A program made the translations under genes and the position numbers. Under the pieces are notes generated by a model that searched no databases, was not told where the DNA came from, and saw only the letters and a list, made by a program, of their open reading frames with translations. A stretch of 64,000 nt of DNA, taken from positions 75,176-139,175 of the forward strand of contig JAEWXF010000009.1 in NCBI GenBank assembly GCA_023396065.1, read 5' to 3'. Of this stretch, positions 44,288 through 53,032 are shown in pieces (the stretch's first letter is position 1; each line of letters opens with the position of its first letter). The stretch comes from Methanobacteriota archaeon (GTDB lineage Archaea; Halobacteriota; Methanomicrobia; Methanomicrobiales; Methanocorpusculaceae).

Positions 44288-44908
44288 TTAACGGACGAGA
44301 GCTGCTGCACGATCTGCTGCAGAGCTGACCGATTCGGACTTGATAACTTCGACTCTGCGGATCGGGAAGAGCGGCTTGCATGCCTCGAACATCTTCTTGG
44401 AAAGGTCACCCTTTACCATTGCGGACGTGAAGGTTTCAAAGTCTGCTTCCTTTGCGAACTCCTGCACGACCTTGACCATCATTGCACGAATCTCGTGAAT
44501 CTGGGAAAGTCTTGCATGGTTAATGGTGAATGCAGTGATCGTCAGCTGCAGTTCGCGTGCGCTGCCCAGCGGCAGAACAGTAATCGTGCTATCAATACGG
44601 GATGCCCGTCGCTTGACCATTGCACGGATGAAGTCTTTTGTCATCTCGTGGCCGTGGAACTGCGTGTAGGCTGCATCTCCGGCAACATTGACGATCTTGA
44701 AAGACATCTTTACATTCTGTTTGGAGTAGTCCTGGATTAACTCGCCAAGACTAATCGACATTACACGACCCGGCATGTTTGCCACGTCGGAGGAGACAAT
44801 CTCCCCGATAAACTGCTTGCCGAGGAACTCAGGGGCATAGACCTTGAACCAGCCCTTTGCCTTCCATCCCTCAACTTTGCGTCCACCACTCTGCTTTTTT
44901 CTTGCCAT
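44288..44908 (-). CDS. rps3ae: 30S ribosomal protein S3Ae
   Basis: The 206-residue protein begins MARKKQSGGRKVEGWKAKGW and has the eS1/S3Ae patterns APEFLGKQFIGEIVSSD and KDFIRAMVKRRASRIDST. The ATG at 44908 is the family start; a longer frame to 44971 would overlap pcc1. It is last in rps15-recJ-pcc1-rps3ae. Confidence 0.97.
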   Translation of the reverse strand: MARKKQSGGRKVEGWKAKGWFKVYAPEFLGKQFIGEIVSSDVANMPGRVMSISLGELIQDYSKQNVKMSFKIVNVAGDAAYTQFHGHEMTKDFIRAMVKRRASRIDSTITVLPLGSARELQLTITAFTINHARLSQIHEIRAMMVKVVQEFAKEADFETFTSAMVKGDLSKKMFEACKPLFPIRRVEVIKSESVSSAADRAAALVR

Positions 44909-44964
44909 GGTATCAACCTTACTTCTTGAAATTGGATCTGGTATTTTTCCGTTTTGAAACGATT

Positions 44965-45171
44965 CTAACACAACCGCTCGGATATCGAGAGATTCATCAG
45001 ATAATCATCCACTGTCGCAATTACCGACCTGAGGGACTCACCCTCAATTTTTGCAACAACACATCCGTCCCTGACGCTGACCGTCATAAATCCGCCGTTG
45101 TCCGGGGAAAGTGACGCCGCGATGTGATCTGCACCCGGATGAACAGTTCTCATTTCACCGGTTATGCGCAT
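44965..45171 (-). CDS. pcc1: KEOPS complex subunit Pcc1
   Basis: The 68-residue product (MRITGEMRTVHPGADHIAAS, then LSPDN, GGFMTVSVRDG and SLRSVIATVDDYLMNLSISE) is the small alpha/beta Pcc1 protein that dimerises the KEOPS complex, which makes t6A37 on ANN-decoding tRNAs. It overlaps the end of the recJ gene by 10 bases, an arrangement common in archaea. Confidence 0.88.
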   Translation of the reverse strand: MRITGEMRTVHPGADHIAASLSPDNGGFMTVSVRDGCVVAKIEGESLRSVIATVDDYLMNLSISERLC

Positions 45172-46373
45172 ACAGCTGTCTCCAGTGTTTTGAGGAACTC
45201 TGTCTCGCGGTCTGCAGGAATTTCACCGCCCGCACGGGTACGGTGTCCTCCGCCGGTTCCGCCGCATGCATCTGCTGCGGACCGCATGACAGTCTCGAGA
45301 TCTGTCGCGGAGTTTCCCGGAGCACGCGCCGATATCCAGAGCGAGTCATCCCGACGTCCGATCACAAAGATCGGACCGTCCGCAGACTCAAGGAGGATAT
45401 CTGCTGCATCGCTGACAGCTTTCATGTCGTTCACCCGCCAGACCGGGGGTTTATCCCGGATCTGTTCGGCAGATCTGACTGCGGCGATGACTTCCCGGCG
45501 ATAGGCAACCGCCGTATCCCATGCTTCTTCAAGATAGGATACATCGCCGCAGCAGAGAGCATAGGCAACATCACATTTCCCTGATTTGCCGCAGGCATCC
45601 GTCACCGCAGTAAAGGCATGGGCATCGTGAATTACTTCACGTTCCAGATGCCAGGACTCTCCATACAGTTTGAGCAGGGCTTCATACGGGGCGTCCGTTT
45701 CTGCGATGATTCGTGAGAGCATACTGGTTGTGTATGCCTCATCCGAAATTTTTCCGGTGCATGCCGTCTCAATTTCTGCCGCTGCAGTATCATTTCCGGA
45801 AAGACCCGGAAGATACGGATGCAGGGCTGCGGCAATCTGCTCCCTTGCCGTCCTGCCGGCAAGAAGCGTTCCGTGACCCGGATTGATCAGGTTGTTTTCC
45901 ACAGCATCGCCGATGATTGCCGCGTTCCGCCCGGTGAGGGCCTGGGAATCACCAATGATGCCGAGCATTACAAGACCTGCCAGATCACGGTTGTCACCAA
46001 GGGCGTTTGCCACGATGAATGCACAACCGGCCGCGGAGAGTCCGGTTTCCCCGTCCTCTCCTTCGAGCCGCGGATTGACGTGATAGGGTGATGTATTGTA
46101 GGGCACGTGATGATCGATGATCATCGTGTTGTCCGGAAGATCGGTACACGATGCGCCAAAGTCACACAGGAGGGAAATCTCAGGATTTTCCACATCGTCT
46201 GCATGAATTCCCGGAAGAATCCGGAGTTTAAAGGCAATGTTTGCCCGTGATAATGCAATCGACAGAATCGCTGCCGCTGCAATGCCGTCTGCATCGTAGT
46301 GCGAGTACATTTCCACGTACTCCATTGAACGCAGGCGGTTTGCCAGATTGTCGGCAGCGGTTTCCAGTGACAT
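45162..46373 (-). CDS. DHH/DHHA1 phosphoesterase, RecJ-like (GAN-type) nuclease
   Basis: The 403-residue protein has the DHH motifs HYDADGIAAAAIL, LCDFGAS, MIIDHHVPYN and a DHHA1 domain with GGTGGGHRTRAGGEI. It is the archaeal RecJ homologue, which can act as a 5'-3' or 3'-5' exonuclease and may join the GINS-associated replication complex. It lies between rps15 and pcc1, the usual archaeal position. Confidence 0.9.
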   Translation of the reverse strand: MSLETAADNLANRLRSMEYVEMYSHYDADGIAAAAILSIALSRANIAFKLRILPGIHADDVENPEISLLCDFGASCTDLPDNTMIIDHHVPYNTSPYHVNPRLEGEDGETGLSAAGCAFIVANALGDNRDLAGLVMLGIIGDSQALTGRNAAIIGDAVENNLINPGHGTLLAGRTAREQIAAALHPYLPGLSGNDTAAAEIETACTGKISDEAYTTSMLSRIIAETDAPYEALLKLYGESWHLEREVIHDAHAFTAVTDACGKSGKCDVAYALCCGDVSYLEEAWDTAVAYRREVIAAVRSAEQIRDKPPVWRVNDMKAVSDAADILLESADGPIFVIGRRDDSLWISARAPGNSATDLETVMRSAADACGGTGGGHRTRAGGEIPADRETEFLKTLETAVCA

Positions 46374-46387
46374 GGGCGCGGGGAATC

Positions 46388-46846
46388 TTATCTGGACAGG
46401 AGAATCTCTGCAGTCTCCGGCTTGTAGGTCCAGCCTGCCGGGAGGCGTCCGGTGCCGACGTAGTATTTTACCAGTCTGCGGACTTTGGACTCGGTCAGCT
46501 GCAGCTGACGCTTGTTGTGGAGATCTTTCTTGTTCTCGTCAAGGTGCTTGCGCATACCGAGTGCTTTGTGCATCAGGTTACGCAGGTCTTCGGGGATGTC
46601 AGTGTCAAGGTCGTTTTCACGAACGATTGCATTGACTCTCTTGCCGGTGACGAGTTTTACATTCGGAACACCATATTTGTCTCTGAGAACAAGGCCGATC
46701 TGGGCACAGGTAAGACCTGCTTTGCGCAGTTCGATGATCTTCTTCTCAATTTCCTGTACGTCGGTGTTGGACCACTCAGGAACTTCCTGGCGGAATGGTC
46801 TGACCGAGGAGGCGATTCCTCTTCTTCTTGCATGTATGCGTGCCAT
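46388..46846 (-). CDS. rps15: 30S ribosomal protein S15 (S15P/S13E)
   Basis: The 152-residue protein starts MARIHARRRGIASSVRPFR, has the archaeal N-terminal extension and the S15 core (LRNLMHKALGMRKHLDENKK, then RRLVKYYV). The ATG at 46846 is three codons inside the longest frame and gives the family N-terminus. It leads the operon rps15-recJ-pcc1-rps3ae. Confidence 0.97.
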   Translation of the reverse strand: MARIHARRRGIASSVRPFRQEVPEWSNTDVQEIEKKIIELRKAGLTCAQIGLVLRDKYGVPNVKLVTGKRVNAIVRENDLDTDIPEDLRNLMHKALGMRKHLDENKKDLHNKRQLQLTESKVRRLVKYYVGTGRLPAGWTYKPETAEILLSR

Positions 46847-47098
46847 TGTTTTCACCTCCGAAACGACTGTTTCGCCGCCGTACCCGGCGAAATAACTTTT
46901 TCCACTGCGGAATCAGTGGAAATAGCCGTAAGTCACGAAAAGAGCAGTTAAGTTGCCTGAACTGACTCGTCGTAATCCCAAAGCCTTGCGGCAGTGTCAT
47001 GAAGACAGACACGTCGGACTTACTTCAGTCAGCACTATCAAGTGCTCCTTTGATATTGGAGGGAAGATGAGATAAGGATTGCGGGAGAATATATTCTC

Positions 47099-48322
47099 AT
47101 GCTGCGGGGCGAGTATGACTGTATTATTCTCGGGGCGGGTCCGGCGGGTCTTTTCTGTGCGGCTCATCTGGCGCCTGTACGGGTTCTGGTTCTGGAAAAG
47201 ATGATTCTTCCGGGACGAAAACTGCTGATCGCAGGGTCCGGTCAGTGTAATGTGACGCATGCCGGGGATGTGAAGAGTTTTGTTTCGCATTACGGGGATC
47301 ATGGAATGTTTTTGCGGCCGGCGCTGATGGCCTGTTCCAATATGGCTGTCCGGGATTTTTTTGCATCACATGGTGTAGATCTTGTGGAGAAGGAGCCCGG
47401 GAAGATTTTTCCTGCATCGCTTTCTGCGGATGATATTCTGGATGTACTGCTTGATGCCTGCGATGCGGCAGGGGTGGAGATTCTGTGTCAGACACCGGCT
47501 GAATCTGTGTCCCGGGAGAACGACCGGTATCTGGTGGAAACGGTCCAGGGAACTTTTTCGGCTCCGGTACTGGTTGTGGCAACCGGCGGGATGTCCTATC
47601 CTCAGACCGGGTCGACCGGTGACGGTTTCCAGTTTGCCGGGATGCTTGGTCATGAGGTTTCAGCGCCGTCACCGTCGTTGGCTCCGGTCTATGCAGCAGA
47701 TCACCGTCTTGCGGAGCTTTCCGGCATTACGATTCCCGATGCTTCCGTGTCTCTGTGGAGATGCGGAAAGAAACTTCTGGACCGCGCCGGGGATCTGCTG
47801 ATCACCCGGTTTGGTTACTCAGGTCCGGTGATTCTGGATGCATCCCGGTGGATGCGTGCCGGGGATCTGCTGAAGGTATCCTTTTCTCCGTACTCATCTG
47901 CAGATCTGGACAAACTGATCCGTGATGCGTGTGCGGCGTCCGGAACGAAACAGGTACAAAATCTGCTTGACGGCAGTGTGTGTCCCGACCGGCTTGTCAG
48001 GACGCTGGTTCCGGCATCCGGAATTCCCGAGGGGACAACCGGCTCGCAGCTGACGGCAGGTATGCGCAGCCGGCTTGTTGCAAATCTTACTGCATATCCG
48101 GTACTGATTGATCATGTGGGCGACTTCAAAACGGCGATGGCGACCGCAGGCGGTGTGGCGCTGGAACAGATCAATAAGAAGACCTGCGAGTCAAAGATCT
48201 CTCCCGGACTGTTTTTTATCGGCGAGATTCTGGATGTCGACGGGGACTGCGGAGGGTATAATCTGCAGGCCTGTTTTTCAACCGCATATCTTGCGGCTTC
48301 CCGCATCCGGCAGCTTGTCTGA
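47099..48322 (+). CDS. HI0933/BaiN-type flavoprotein
   Basis: The 407-residue protein has a FAD-binding start (DCIILGAGPAGLFCAAHLA), the family's PGRKLLIAGSGQCNVTHAG, VVATGGMSYPQTGSTGDGF and a C-terminal GGVALEQINKKTCESKI plus LDVDGDCGGYNLQACFSTAYLAA. Bacterial relatives include the bile-acid reductase BaiN, but most members have unknown substrates. No partner gene suggests one here. Confidence 0.88.
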   Translation: MLRGEYDCIILGAGPAGLFCAAHLAPVRVLVLEKMILPGRKLLIAGSGQCNVTHAGDVKSFVSHYGDHGMFLRPALMACSNMAVRDFFASHGVDLVEKEPGKIFPASLSADDILDVLLDACDAAGVEILCQTPAESVSRENDRYLVETVQGTFSAPVLVVATGGMSYPQTGSTGDGFQFAGMLGHEVSAPSPSLAPVYAADHRLAELSGITIPDASVSLWRCGKKLLDRAGDLLITRFGYSGPVILDASRWMRAGDLLKVSFSPYSSADLDKLIRDACAASGTKQVQNLLDGSVCPDRLVRTLVPASGIPEGTTGSQLTAGMRSRLVANLTAYPVLIDHVGDFKTAMATAGGVALEQINKKTCESKISPGLFFIGEILDVDGDCGGYNLQACFSTAYLAASRIRQLV

Positions 48323-48519
48323 TGCGCGAAATATCCCGTGATTTTTTCGCATCGGGACGGCGCATCCGGAACACAGGCGTATCCGTAACTGCAATATCTC
48401 TTCATGTTGCCTTCATTTCGTTCAGATCGATGGTATCTTGGTTTAAATGGCAGATTCCATCGTTCGGGGTGTCTCTGTCGTATCCGGAATAACGGTAATT
48501 CCTGCGGATTCAATTCATA

Positions 48520-48530
48520 ATATTTAAATT
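48520..48530 (+). promoter_or_regulatory. TATA box of tRNA-Thr
   Basis: ATATTTAAATT, preceded by an AT-rich stretch, lies about 37 bp before the tRNA 5' end, as for other archaeal tRNA promoters. Confidence 0.6.
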
Positions 48531-48561
48531 TCCCAACTACCTACTTTGTTATCACACAAGC

Positions 48562-48633
48562 GCCTCAGTGGCTTAGTGGTATAGCGCGTCCTTGGTAAGG
48601 ACGAGGCCGCGAGTTCAACTCTCGCCTGAGGCT
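48562..48633 (+). tRNA. tRNA-Thr (anticodon GGT)
   Basis: The acceptor arms are GCCTCAG and CTGAGGC, the anticodon stem is CGTCC/GGACG with loop TTGGTAA, and the T loop is TTCAACT. The discriminator is T, CCA is not encoded and there is no intron. Confidence 0.93.
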
Positions 48634-48725
48634 TTACATTTTTGTATTTTATTTTTACGATTGTGATTCCTCTTGGGGTATATCCTCAAAAAATATCAGG
48701 GATGAGAGATCCCGTTTTTTTCTGT

Positions 48726-49928
48726 TCAGGTTTCCAGGCCTTTCAGTCTGACTCCCCGATGTACCAGAATACCCCATAACACAGCATAGCCGGCCGCTGC
48801 GATCAGGATGCACATCGACAGGCCGACGATAAAGTCCGGCCAGGGCAGTGTCCCCATGATCATACCAATTGTACCGACAACAAAAACCGCCGCGTTCAGG
48901 AACGATGACTCCGCTCCGCCGTCTCCATCCTTCTGATTGAGAAGGATGCTGAATCCGAACGGCCGCAGGGTAAAGTTGACTGCGGCGCACGGGATGAAGC
49001 ACAACAGGCACAGGATTGGATCTAGATGAGCAAAGAGTATCATCAGGATACCGCTGATCAGTCCTGTCAGGAGAAACGGCAGAATCATTCTGCGATTCCC
49101 GACGTATCTGGTAACTCTCTGGAGAAGAAGCATTCCGATAAGTCCCAGAAATACATTCATCGCAAGAGTGAGACTGTATGTTGTCCCGCTCAGGCTGAAG
49201 TAGTCCTGATAGATGTAGGATGAGACGGAGAGGAACGCCATGTAGGGGAGGGTAAACATGCTGATTACCCCGAGGAACAGCATGAAGCTGTGATTTTTTG
49301 CTACCGCACCGAGGCGGGATAATGAACCGGCCACCGTTCCGGTATAGCGTTTTTCCTGCGGCAGACTTTCGGTGAAGGCAAACGCAAAGAACAGGCATAC
49401 CGCACCAAGGATGCTGGTGAACCAGAAGGTGGACTGCCAGCCGGTGGATTCAGCAAGAAACGCTCCGAGAACCGGTGCCGCCATGGGGCCGATAATACCG
49501 ATGGCAGATGTTACGGTCAGCACCGTTGCCTGAATCTTTCCGGTGAAACTGTCCTTGATAACTGCAGTAGTTACGACCAGTGCTCCTCCTGCACCTATTG
49601 CTTCCAGCATCCGCACGAGAATAAACATCCAGATGTTGTCCATAAAGCTGCAGAGAAAACTCATGACAATATAGAGTGCAAGACTGCAGACTAATACCGG
49701 TTTTCTGCCGTACTTTTCGCTGAATGGTCCCAGAATCAGGATACTGACGGCAAGCGCCGCAAAAAATCCGTACAGAGATATATTGAGAACAGCCTCGTTT
49801 GTCCCGAAATCGGTTATCATCTCCGGCAGGCTGGACAGGTACATGTCGGTGGAAAACGGTGCAAGGACACTGATGAGGATGATGAATATGATCATCAACG
49901 GACGCGTGAGATACTTCTGAGATATCAT
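48726..49928 (-). CDS. MFS drug efflux transporter, Bcr/CflA type
   Basis: The 400-residue protein has twelve membrane helices, with APFSTDMYLSSLPEM, GPFSEKYGRKPVLV and RMLEAIGAGGALVVTTAVIKD of the Bcr/CflA drug-proton antiporters. Its start overlaps the stop of the MarR gene by 4 bases, so pump and regulator form one operon. The substrate is unknown; the pair probably resists an antimicrobial. Confidence 0.9.
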   Translation of the reverse strand: MISQKYLTRPLMIIFIILISVLAPFSTDMYLSSLPEMITDFGTNEAVLNISLYGFFAALAVSILILGPFSEKYGRKPVLVCSLALYIVMSFLCSFMDNIWMFILVRMLEAIGAGGALVVTTAVIKDSFTGKIQATVLTVTSAIGIIGPMAAPVLGAFLAESTGWQSTFWFTSILGAVCLFFAFAFTESLPQEKRYTGTVAGSLSRLGAVAKNHSFMLFLGVISMFTLPYMAFLSVSSYIYQDYFSLSGTTYSLTLAMNVFLGLIGMLLLQRVTRYVGNRRMILPFLLTGLISGILMILFAHLDPILCLLCFIPCAAVNFTLRPFGFSILLNQKDGDGGAESSFLNAAVFVVGTIGMIMGTLPWPDFIVGLSMCILIAAAGYAVLWGILVHRGVRLKGLET

Positions 49929-50356
49929 TTCTCCCCCTCTGCAAGACTTTTTCTCAATCGGATGAGTATGTCGGGAAGATTTTTCCGTTCCTCCTCGGTC
50001 AGAACACGCTGCATTTTTGATTCAATTTCTGATGCGGTCACTTTCCCGGAAACATATGCTTCCTCTCCCATTTTTGTCAGGCAAACAGTTTTGCTCATCT
50101 TTCCCTCTCTGATGAGGCAGGTTGTTATCATTCCTTTGTCTTCAAGCCGTCGTAAGGTTCCGACCGTTGTGGGGTGCGCGATGGAGAGACAGGTTTCCAG
50201 TTCCTTTTGCGTGACCGGCTTTTCCTGATGCAGATACAGGTGTTCGATTATACGCATTTGTGCAATGGTGAGACCGTGCTGTTTCAGAAGCTGATTTGCC
50301 TCCTTTTCAATCTGCTCGTTCAGATGTTTTATCAGGATGCCGATATCGTTCTGCAT
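49925..50356 (-). CDS. MarR family regulator of the MFS pump
   Basis: The 143-residue protein has the MarR winged helix: LLKQHGLTIAQMRIIEHLYL, then KPVTQKELETCLSIAHPTTV, GTLRRLEDKGMI and a dimerising C-terminal helix. It is first in a two-gene operon with the MFS pump. A perfect inverted repeat (50360-50375) sits 4 bp before its ATG, in the position for an autorepressor. Confidence 0.92.
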   Translation of the reverse strand: MQNDIGILIKHLNEQIEKEANQLLKQHGLTIAQMRIIEHLYLHQEKPVTQKELETCLSIAHPTTVGTLRRLEDKGMITTCLIREGKMSKTVCLTKMGEEAYVSGKVTASEIESKMQRVLTEEERKNLPDILIRLRKSLAEGEK

Positions 50357-50359
50357 TTT

Positions 50360-50375
50360 GTGTAGCTCGCTACAC
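50360..50375. promoter_or_regulatory. Probable MarR operator
   Basis: GTGTAGC, TC, GCTACAC: perfect seven-base arms, 4 bp before the MarR start codon, in the 125-bp gap between the divergent MarR and arsD genes. Confidence 0.6.
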
Positions 50376-50452
50376 TGTTTTCGCAGGGAAACCGATATAT
50401 ACCTTCTGATTTTTCGGGGGCAGACAACCGAGTCATTCTCTTTAAAAATCTA

Positions 50453-50474
50453 TATATGCAAATATTTGCATATA
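50453..50474. promoter_or_regulatory. Palindromic ArsR operator overlapping the arsD promoter
   Basis: This is a perfect 22-bp palindrome (arms TATATGCAAAT and ATTTGCATATA) ending 8 bp before the arsD ATG and overlapping the TATATATG that serves as TATA box. ArsR/SmtB repressors bind sites of this size and symmetry. Confidence 0.75.
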
Positions 50475-50481
50475 ATGATAT

Positions 50482-50835
50482 ATGACAAAAATGGAAATCT
50501 TTGATCACGACGGATTTTCTGGGAATCCTGATTGCGAGCGGTTTTTCACCATTGTTGAACGACTGAAGGAGCATGGTATCCTCATTGAGTGCCACCGTTC
50601 CCGGAATCCTCCGGATGCATTTTCCGCAAATGCTTCGGTCTCCCGGATTCTCGCACAGCAGGGGGAAACTGCCCTGCCGGTTACCACCGTAAACGGTTTT
50701 GTGATGATCACCGGGCGGTATCCGGCGAATGAGGAGATTCGGCAGATTCTCAATATTCCCCGGCAGCTCATTGAACCAAAATCGGAGGGGTGCTGCTGTA
50801 TTCAGGGGTGCGGGTGTACCGGGGGCAGACTATGA
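50482..50835 (+). CDS. arsD: ArsD-like arsenic metallochaperone
   Basis: The 117-residue protein has the ArsD fold: MTKMEIFDHDGFSGNPDCER, then ILIECHRSRNPPDAFSANAS, ETALPVTTVNGFVMITGRYPANEEI. The canonical vicinal cysteines near residue 12 are absent (DHDGFSGNPDC), but a C-terminal CCCIQGCGCTGG cluster is present, so metalloid would be bound there. It is first in arsD-arsR-small protein-arsP and overlaps arsR by 4 bases. Confidence 0.8.
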   Translation: MTKMEIFDHDGFSGNPDCERFFTIVERLKEHGILIECHRSRNPPDAFSANASVSRILAQQGETALPVTTVNGFVMITGRYPANEEIRQILNIPRQLIEPKSEGCCCIQGCGCTGGRL

Positions 50836-51182
50836 TCCCGGAACAGGTTCTCAAGGCTCTGGGCGATACAATCCGTCTTCGGATGGTGTCCCTTCTGATG
50901 CAGCGTGAACTTTGTGTCTGCGAGATCATCGACTGCCTTGACCTTTCCCAGTCGAATGCCTCACGGCATCTGACCATTCTGAAAAATGCGGGCGTCCTTT
51001 CCGGGCGGAAACAGGCCCAGTGGACCTATTACAAAATCAGTGACAGTTTTCCCGAGGAGCTGCGGAGGTATCTTTCCCGCGTGTTTGCGGAGCACTCCGT
51101 GTATGCGGAGGATCAGAAACGATTGAAAAACTGCCGTGCGGCAGAGACATGCGGATACAAAACAACGGAGGAGAAATCATGA
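50832..51182 (+). CDS. arsR: ArsR family metalloid-responsive repressor
   Basis: The 116-residue protein has an ArsR winged helix with the ELCVCEIIDCLDLSQSNASR motif, whose CVC cysteines on the recognition-helix border bind As(III) or Sb(III), and a C-terminal tail with more cysteines (KNCRAAETCGY). The ATG at 50832 overlaps the end of arsD by 4 bases. The palindrome at 50453-50474 is its likely operator. Confidence 0.92.
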   Translation: MIPEQVLKALGDTIRLRMVSLLMQRELCVCEIIDCLDLSQSNASRHLTILKNAGVLSGRKQAQWTYYKISDSFPEELRRYLSRVFAEHSVYAEDQKRLKNCRAAETCGYKTTEEKS

Positions 51183-51310
51183 GTGATACACACGAAAAAA
51201 CCGGACTGTTCGGAAAACTGAAAAAAGCGCTGGGCGGCAGTGACTGCTGCTGCTGCGGTGTCAAGATTGTTCCGGAAAAACAGGACGAAGAGAACGAGAA
51301 ATCTGAATGA
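51179..51310 (+). CDS. Small Cys-rich protein (43 residues) of the arsP operon
   Basis: This is a 43-residue frame (MSDTHEKTGLFGKLKKALGG, then SDCCCCGVKIVPEKQDEENE), overlapping arsR upstream and arsP downstream by 4 bases each (ATGA), so it is certainly part of the operon. Four consecutive cysteines sit between a basic amphipathic helix and an acidic tail. That suggests a metalloid-binding adaptor that may sit at the membrane next to ArsP. I recall similar small CC-proteins beside ArsP-like permeases but no proven function. Confidence 0.75.
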   Translation: MSDTHEKTGLFGKLKKALGGSDCCCCGVKIVPEKQDEENEKSE

Positions 51311-52191
51311 CTCTTACGAACACACTGCTGTCTGCCGGAGAGTATTTTCTGGTTATTACGGCTGAGCTCCTCCTCCTCTTTATCATTGTCAGTCTGCTGG
51401 TCGGGATCCTGAATGTCTATGTTCCCAAGGAACGGATGCAGAAGATTCTTGGAAAAACCGGATCGGTTGGCGGTAGTGTTCTGGGGGCAGTTTTTGGAGC
51501 ACTCACCCCGTTCTGTTCCTGTTCCACTATTCCGATAACACTCGGATTTCTAAGATCCGGTGTGGCGTTTTCCAGTGCCATGTCCTTTCTCTTTGCCTCA
51601 CCGCTGCTGAATCCGGTAATTCTTGCTATGATGCTGGTTATCTTCGGTCCTGCGGTTACGATTATCTATGCAGCGCTGATGTTTGTCTTTGCCGTCGGTA
51701 TTGGTCTTGGTCTGGAACGAACCGGCTGCCAAAAGTATGTCAAAGCAGTGGCGGTTGATGGAGAGATTACGCAGTCCGGTACAAAACGTCAGCAGGTTGT
51801 CCATTTCGCTCTTTCAATATTCCGTCAGATGGTTCCCTATCTGCTGCTTGGTGCTGCGATCGGTGCGTTCATCTATGGGTTTCTTCCTGCCGACTGGGTA
51901 TTGGAGGTTGCAGGACCGGATAATCTCTTTGCAATTCCCCTTGCAGCCCTTATCGGTATTCCGCTTTACATCCGTGCGGAGACCATTCTCCCGATCGCCG
52001 CAGTACTTCTGGAAAAGGGAATGGGGATGGGAACTGTTGCCGCCCTTCTCATCGGCGGGGCAGGTATGAGTATTCCGGAAATCACGATGCTTTCTGCAAT
52101 TTTTGAGAAGAGGTTTGTTGCCATATTTGTGCTGATGATCTTTGTCGCGGCGGTGGTCACGGGTTGTCTTCTGCAGATTACTTCTCTCTGA
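51307..52191 (+). CDS. arsP: ArsP-type permease (DUF318)
   Basis: The 294-residue protein has eight or so membrane helices and the permease signature ALTPFCSCSTIPITLGFLRSG, whose cysteines are needed for methylarsenite export by ArsP. A second conserved region is GAGMSIPEITMLSAIF. It should export trivalent organoarsenicals or a related metalloid. Last of four overlapping genes. Confidence 0.88.
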   Translation: MTLTNTLLSAGEYFLVITAELLLLFIIVSLLVGILNVYVPKERMQKILGKTGSVGGSVLGAVFGALTPFCSCSTIPITLGFLRSGVAFSSAMSFLFASPLLNPVILAMMLVIFGPAVTIIYAALMFVFAVGIGLGLERTGCQKYVKAVAVDGEITQSGTKRQQVVHFALSIFRQMVPYLLLGAAIGAFIYGFLPADWVLEVAGPDNLFAIPLAALIGIPLYIRAETILPIAAVLLEKGMGMGTVAALLIGGAGMSIPEITMLSAIFEKRFVAIFVLMIFVAAVVTGCLLQITSL

Positions 52192-52267
52192 TATCGCGGA
52201 GTTTTGGGAACAGACTATTATTGCATGAAACGAAATGAGTGAGTCATTGAAACAGTAGGAGATACTC

Positions 52268-52972
52268 ATGACGACAAACACTACAGCCTGCCTTATTTGC
52301 GGTGCTCCTCTCCGGTATCAAGATACGGCGGAAGAGATGACCTGCGCCATCTGCGGCAGAACATTTTCCAGTACTGCAGCCTGTGAAAACGGTCATTTCG
52401 TCTGTGATGAGTGTCACGCAGCACCTGCCGTTGCGGTCATCCGGCATGCTGGTATGACCATGATCTCCAAAGACCCTGTGGAGATCGCTACAGCGATGAT
52501 GAACTGCCCGTCGGTTCATATGCATGGACCGGAACATCACATTCTCACGGGTGCGGCACTTCTGGCTGCATACAAAAATGCCGGAGGAACGCTTTACCTC
52601 CCCGGTTCTCTCGCGGAAATGATTCGTCGCGGTTCCATGGTTCCCGGGGGATTTTGCGGATTTGCCGGAGCCTGCGGTGCTGCCGTGAGTGCCGGTATCT
52701 TCTACTCGATTGTGACAAAGACCAATCCGCTGAGTACGAATTCATGGGGAGAAGCCAATCTCCTGACAGCTGCCTGTCTCACTGCTATCGGAAGTCTCGG
52801 TGGTCCCCGCTGTTGTAAACGGGATACGTTTCTTGCCATCCGTACCGCAGTTCCCTATGTCTCCGAACATCTCGGGATTTCGCTGGAGCTGCCGGATCGA
52901 GTCTGTTGTACGTTCTCTGCCGGAAACCGTGAATGCCTCAGGGAACGCTGCCCGTTTTTTGACGGACACTGA
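52268..52972 (+). CDS. DUF5714 domain protein, Cys-rich
   Basis: The 234-residue protein starts with two CxxC zinc-ribbon-like pairs (ACLICGAPL, CAICGRTF), a CDECH motif, and later GGFCGFAGACGAAVSAGIFYSIV and GGPRCCKRDT, as in DUF5714 proteins. Fourteen or so cysteines and no signal peptide suggest cytosolic metal or Fe-S binding. It has its own AGGAGA ribosome site 76 bp after arsP, so it may belong to the same stress response. Function is unknown. Confidence 0.75.
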   Translation: MTTNTTACLICGAPLRYQDTAEEMTCAICGRTFSSTAACENGHFVCDECHAAPAVAVIRHAGMTMISKDPVEIATAMMNCPSVHMHGPEHHILTGAALLAAYKNAGGTLYLPGSLAEMIRRGSMVPGGFCGFAGACGAAVSAGIFYSIVTKTNPLSTNSWGEANLLTAACLTAIGSLGGPRCCKRDTFLAIRTAVPYVSEHLGISLELPDRVCCTFSAGNRECLRERCPFFDGH

Positions 52973-53032
52973 TTTTTCGTACATTCCACGGATATTTATG
53001 CGGACCGGACAAAGAATATCCCTGGAACTCTT

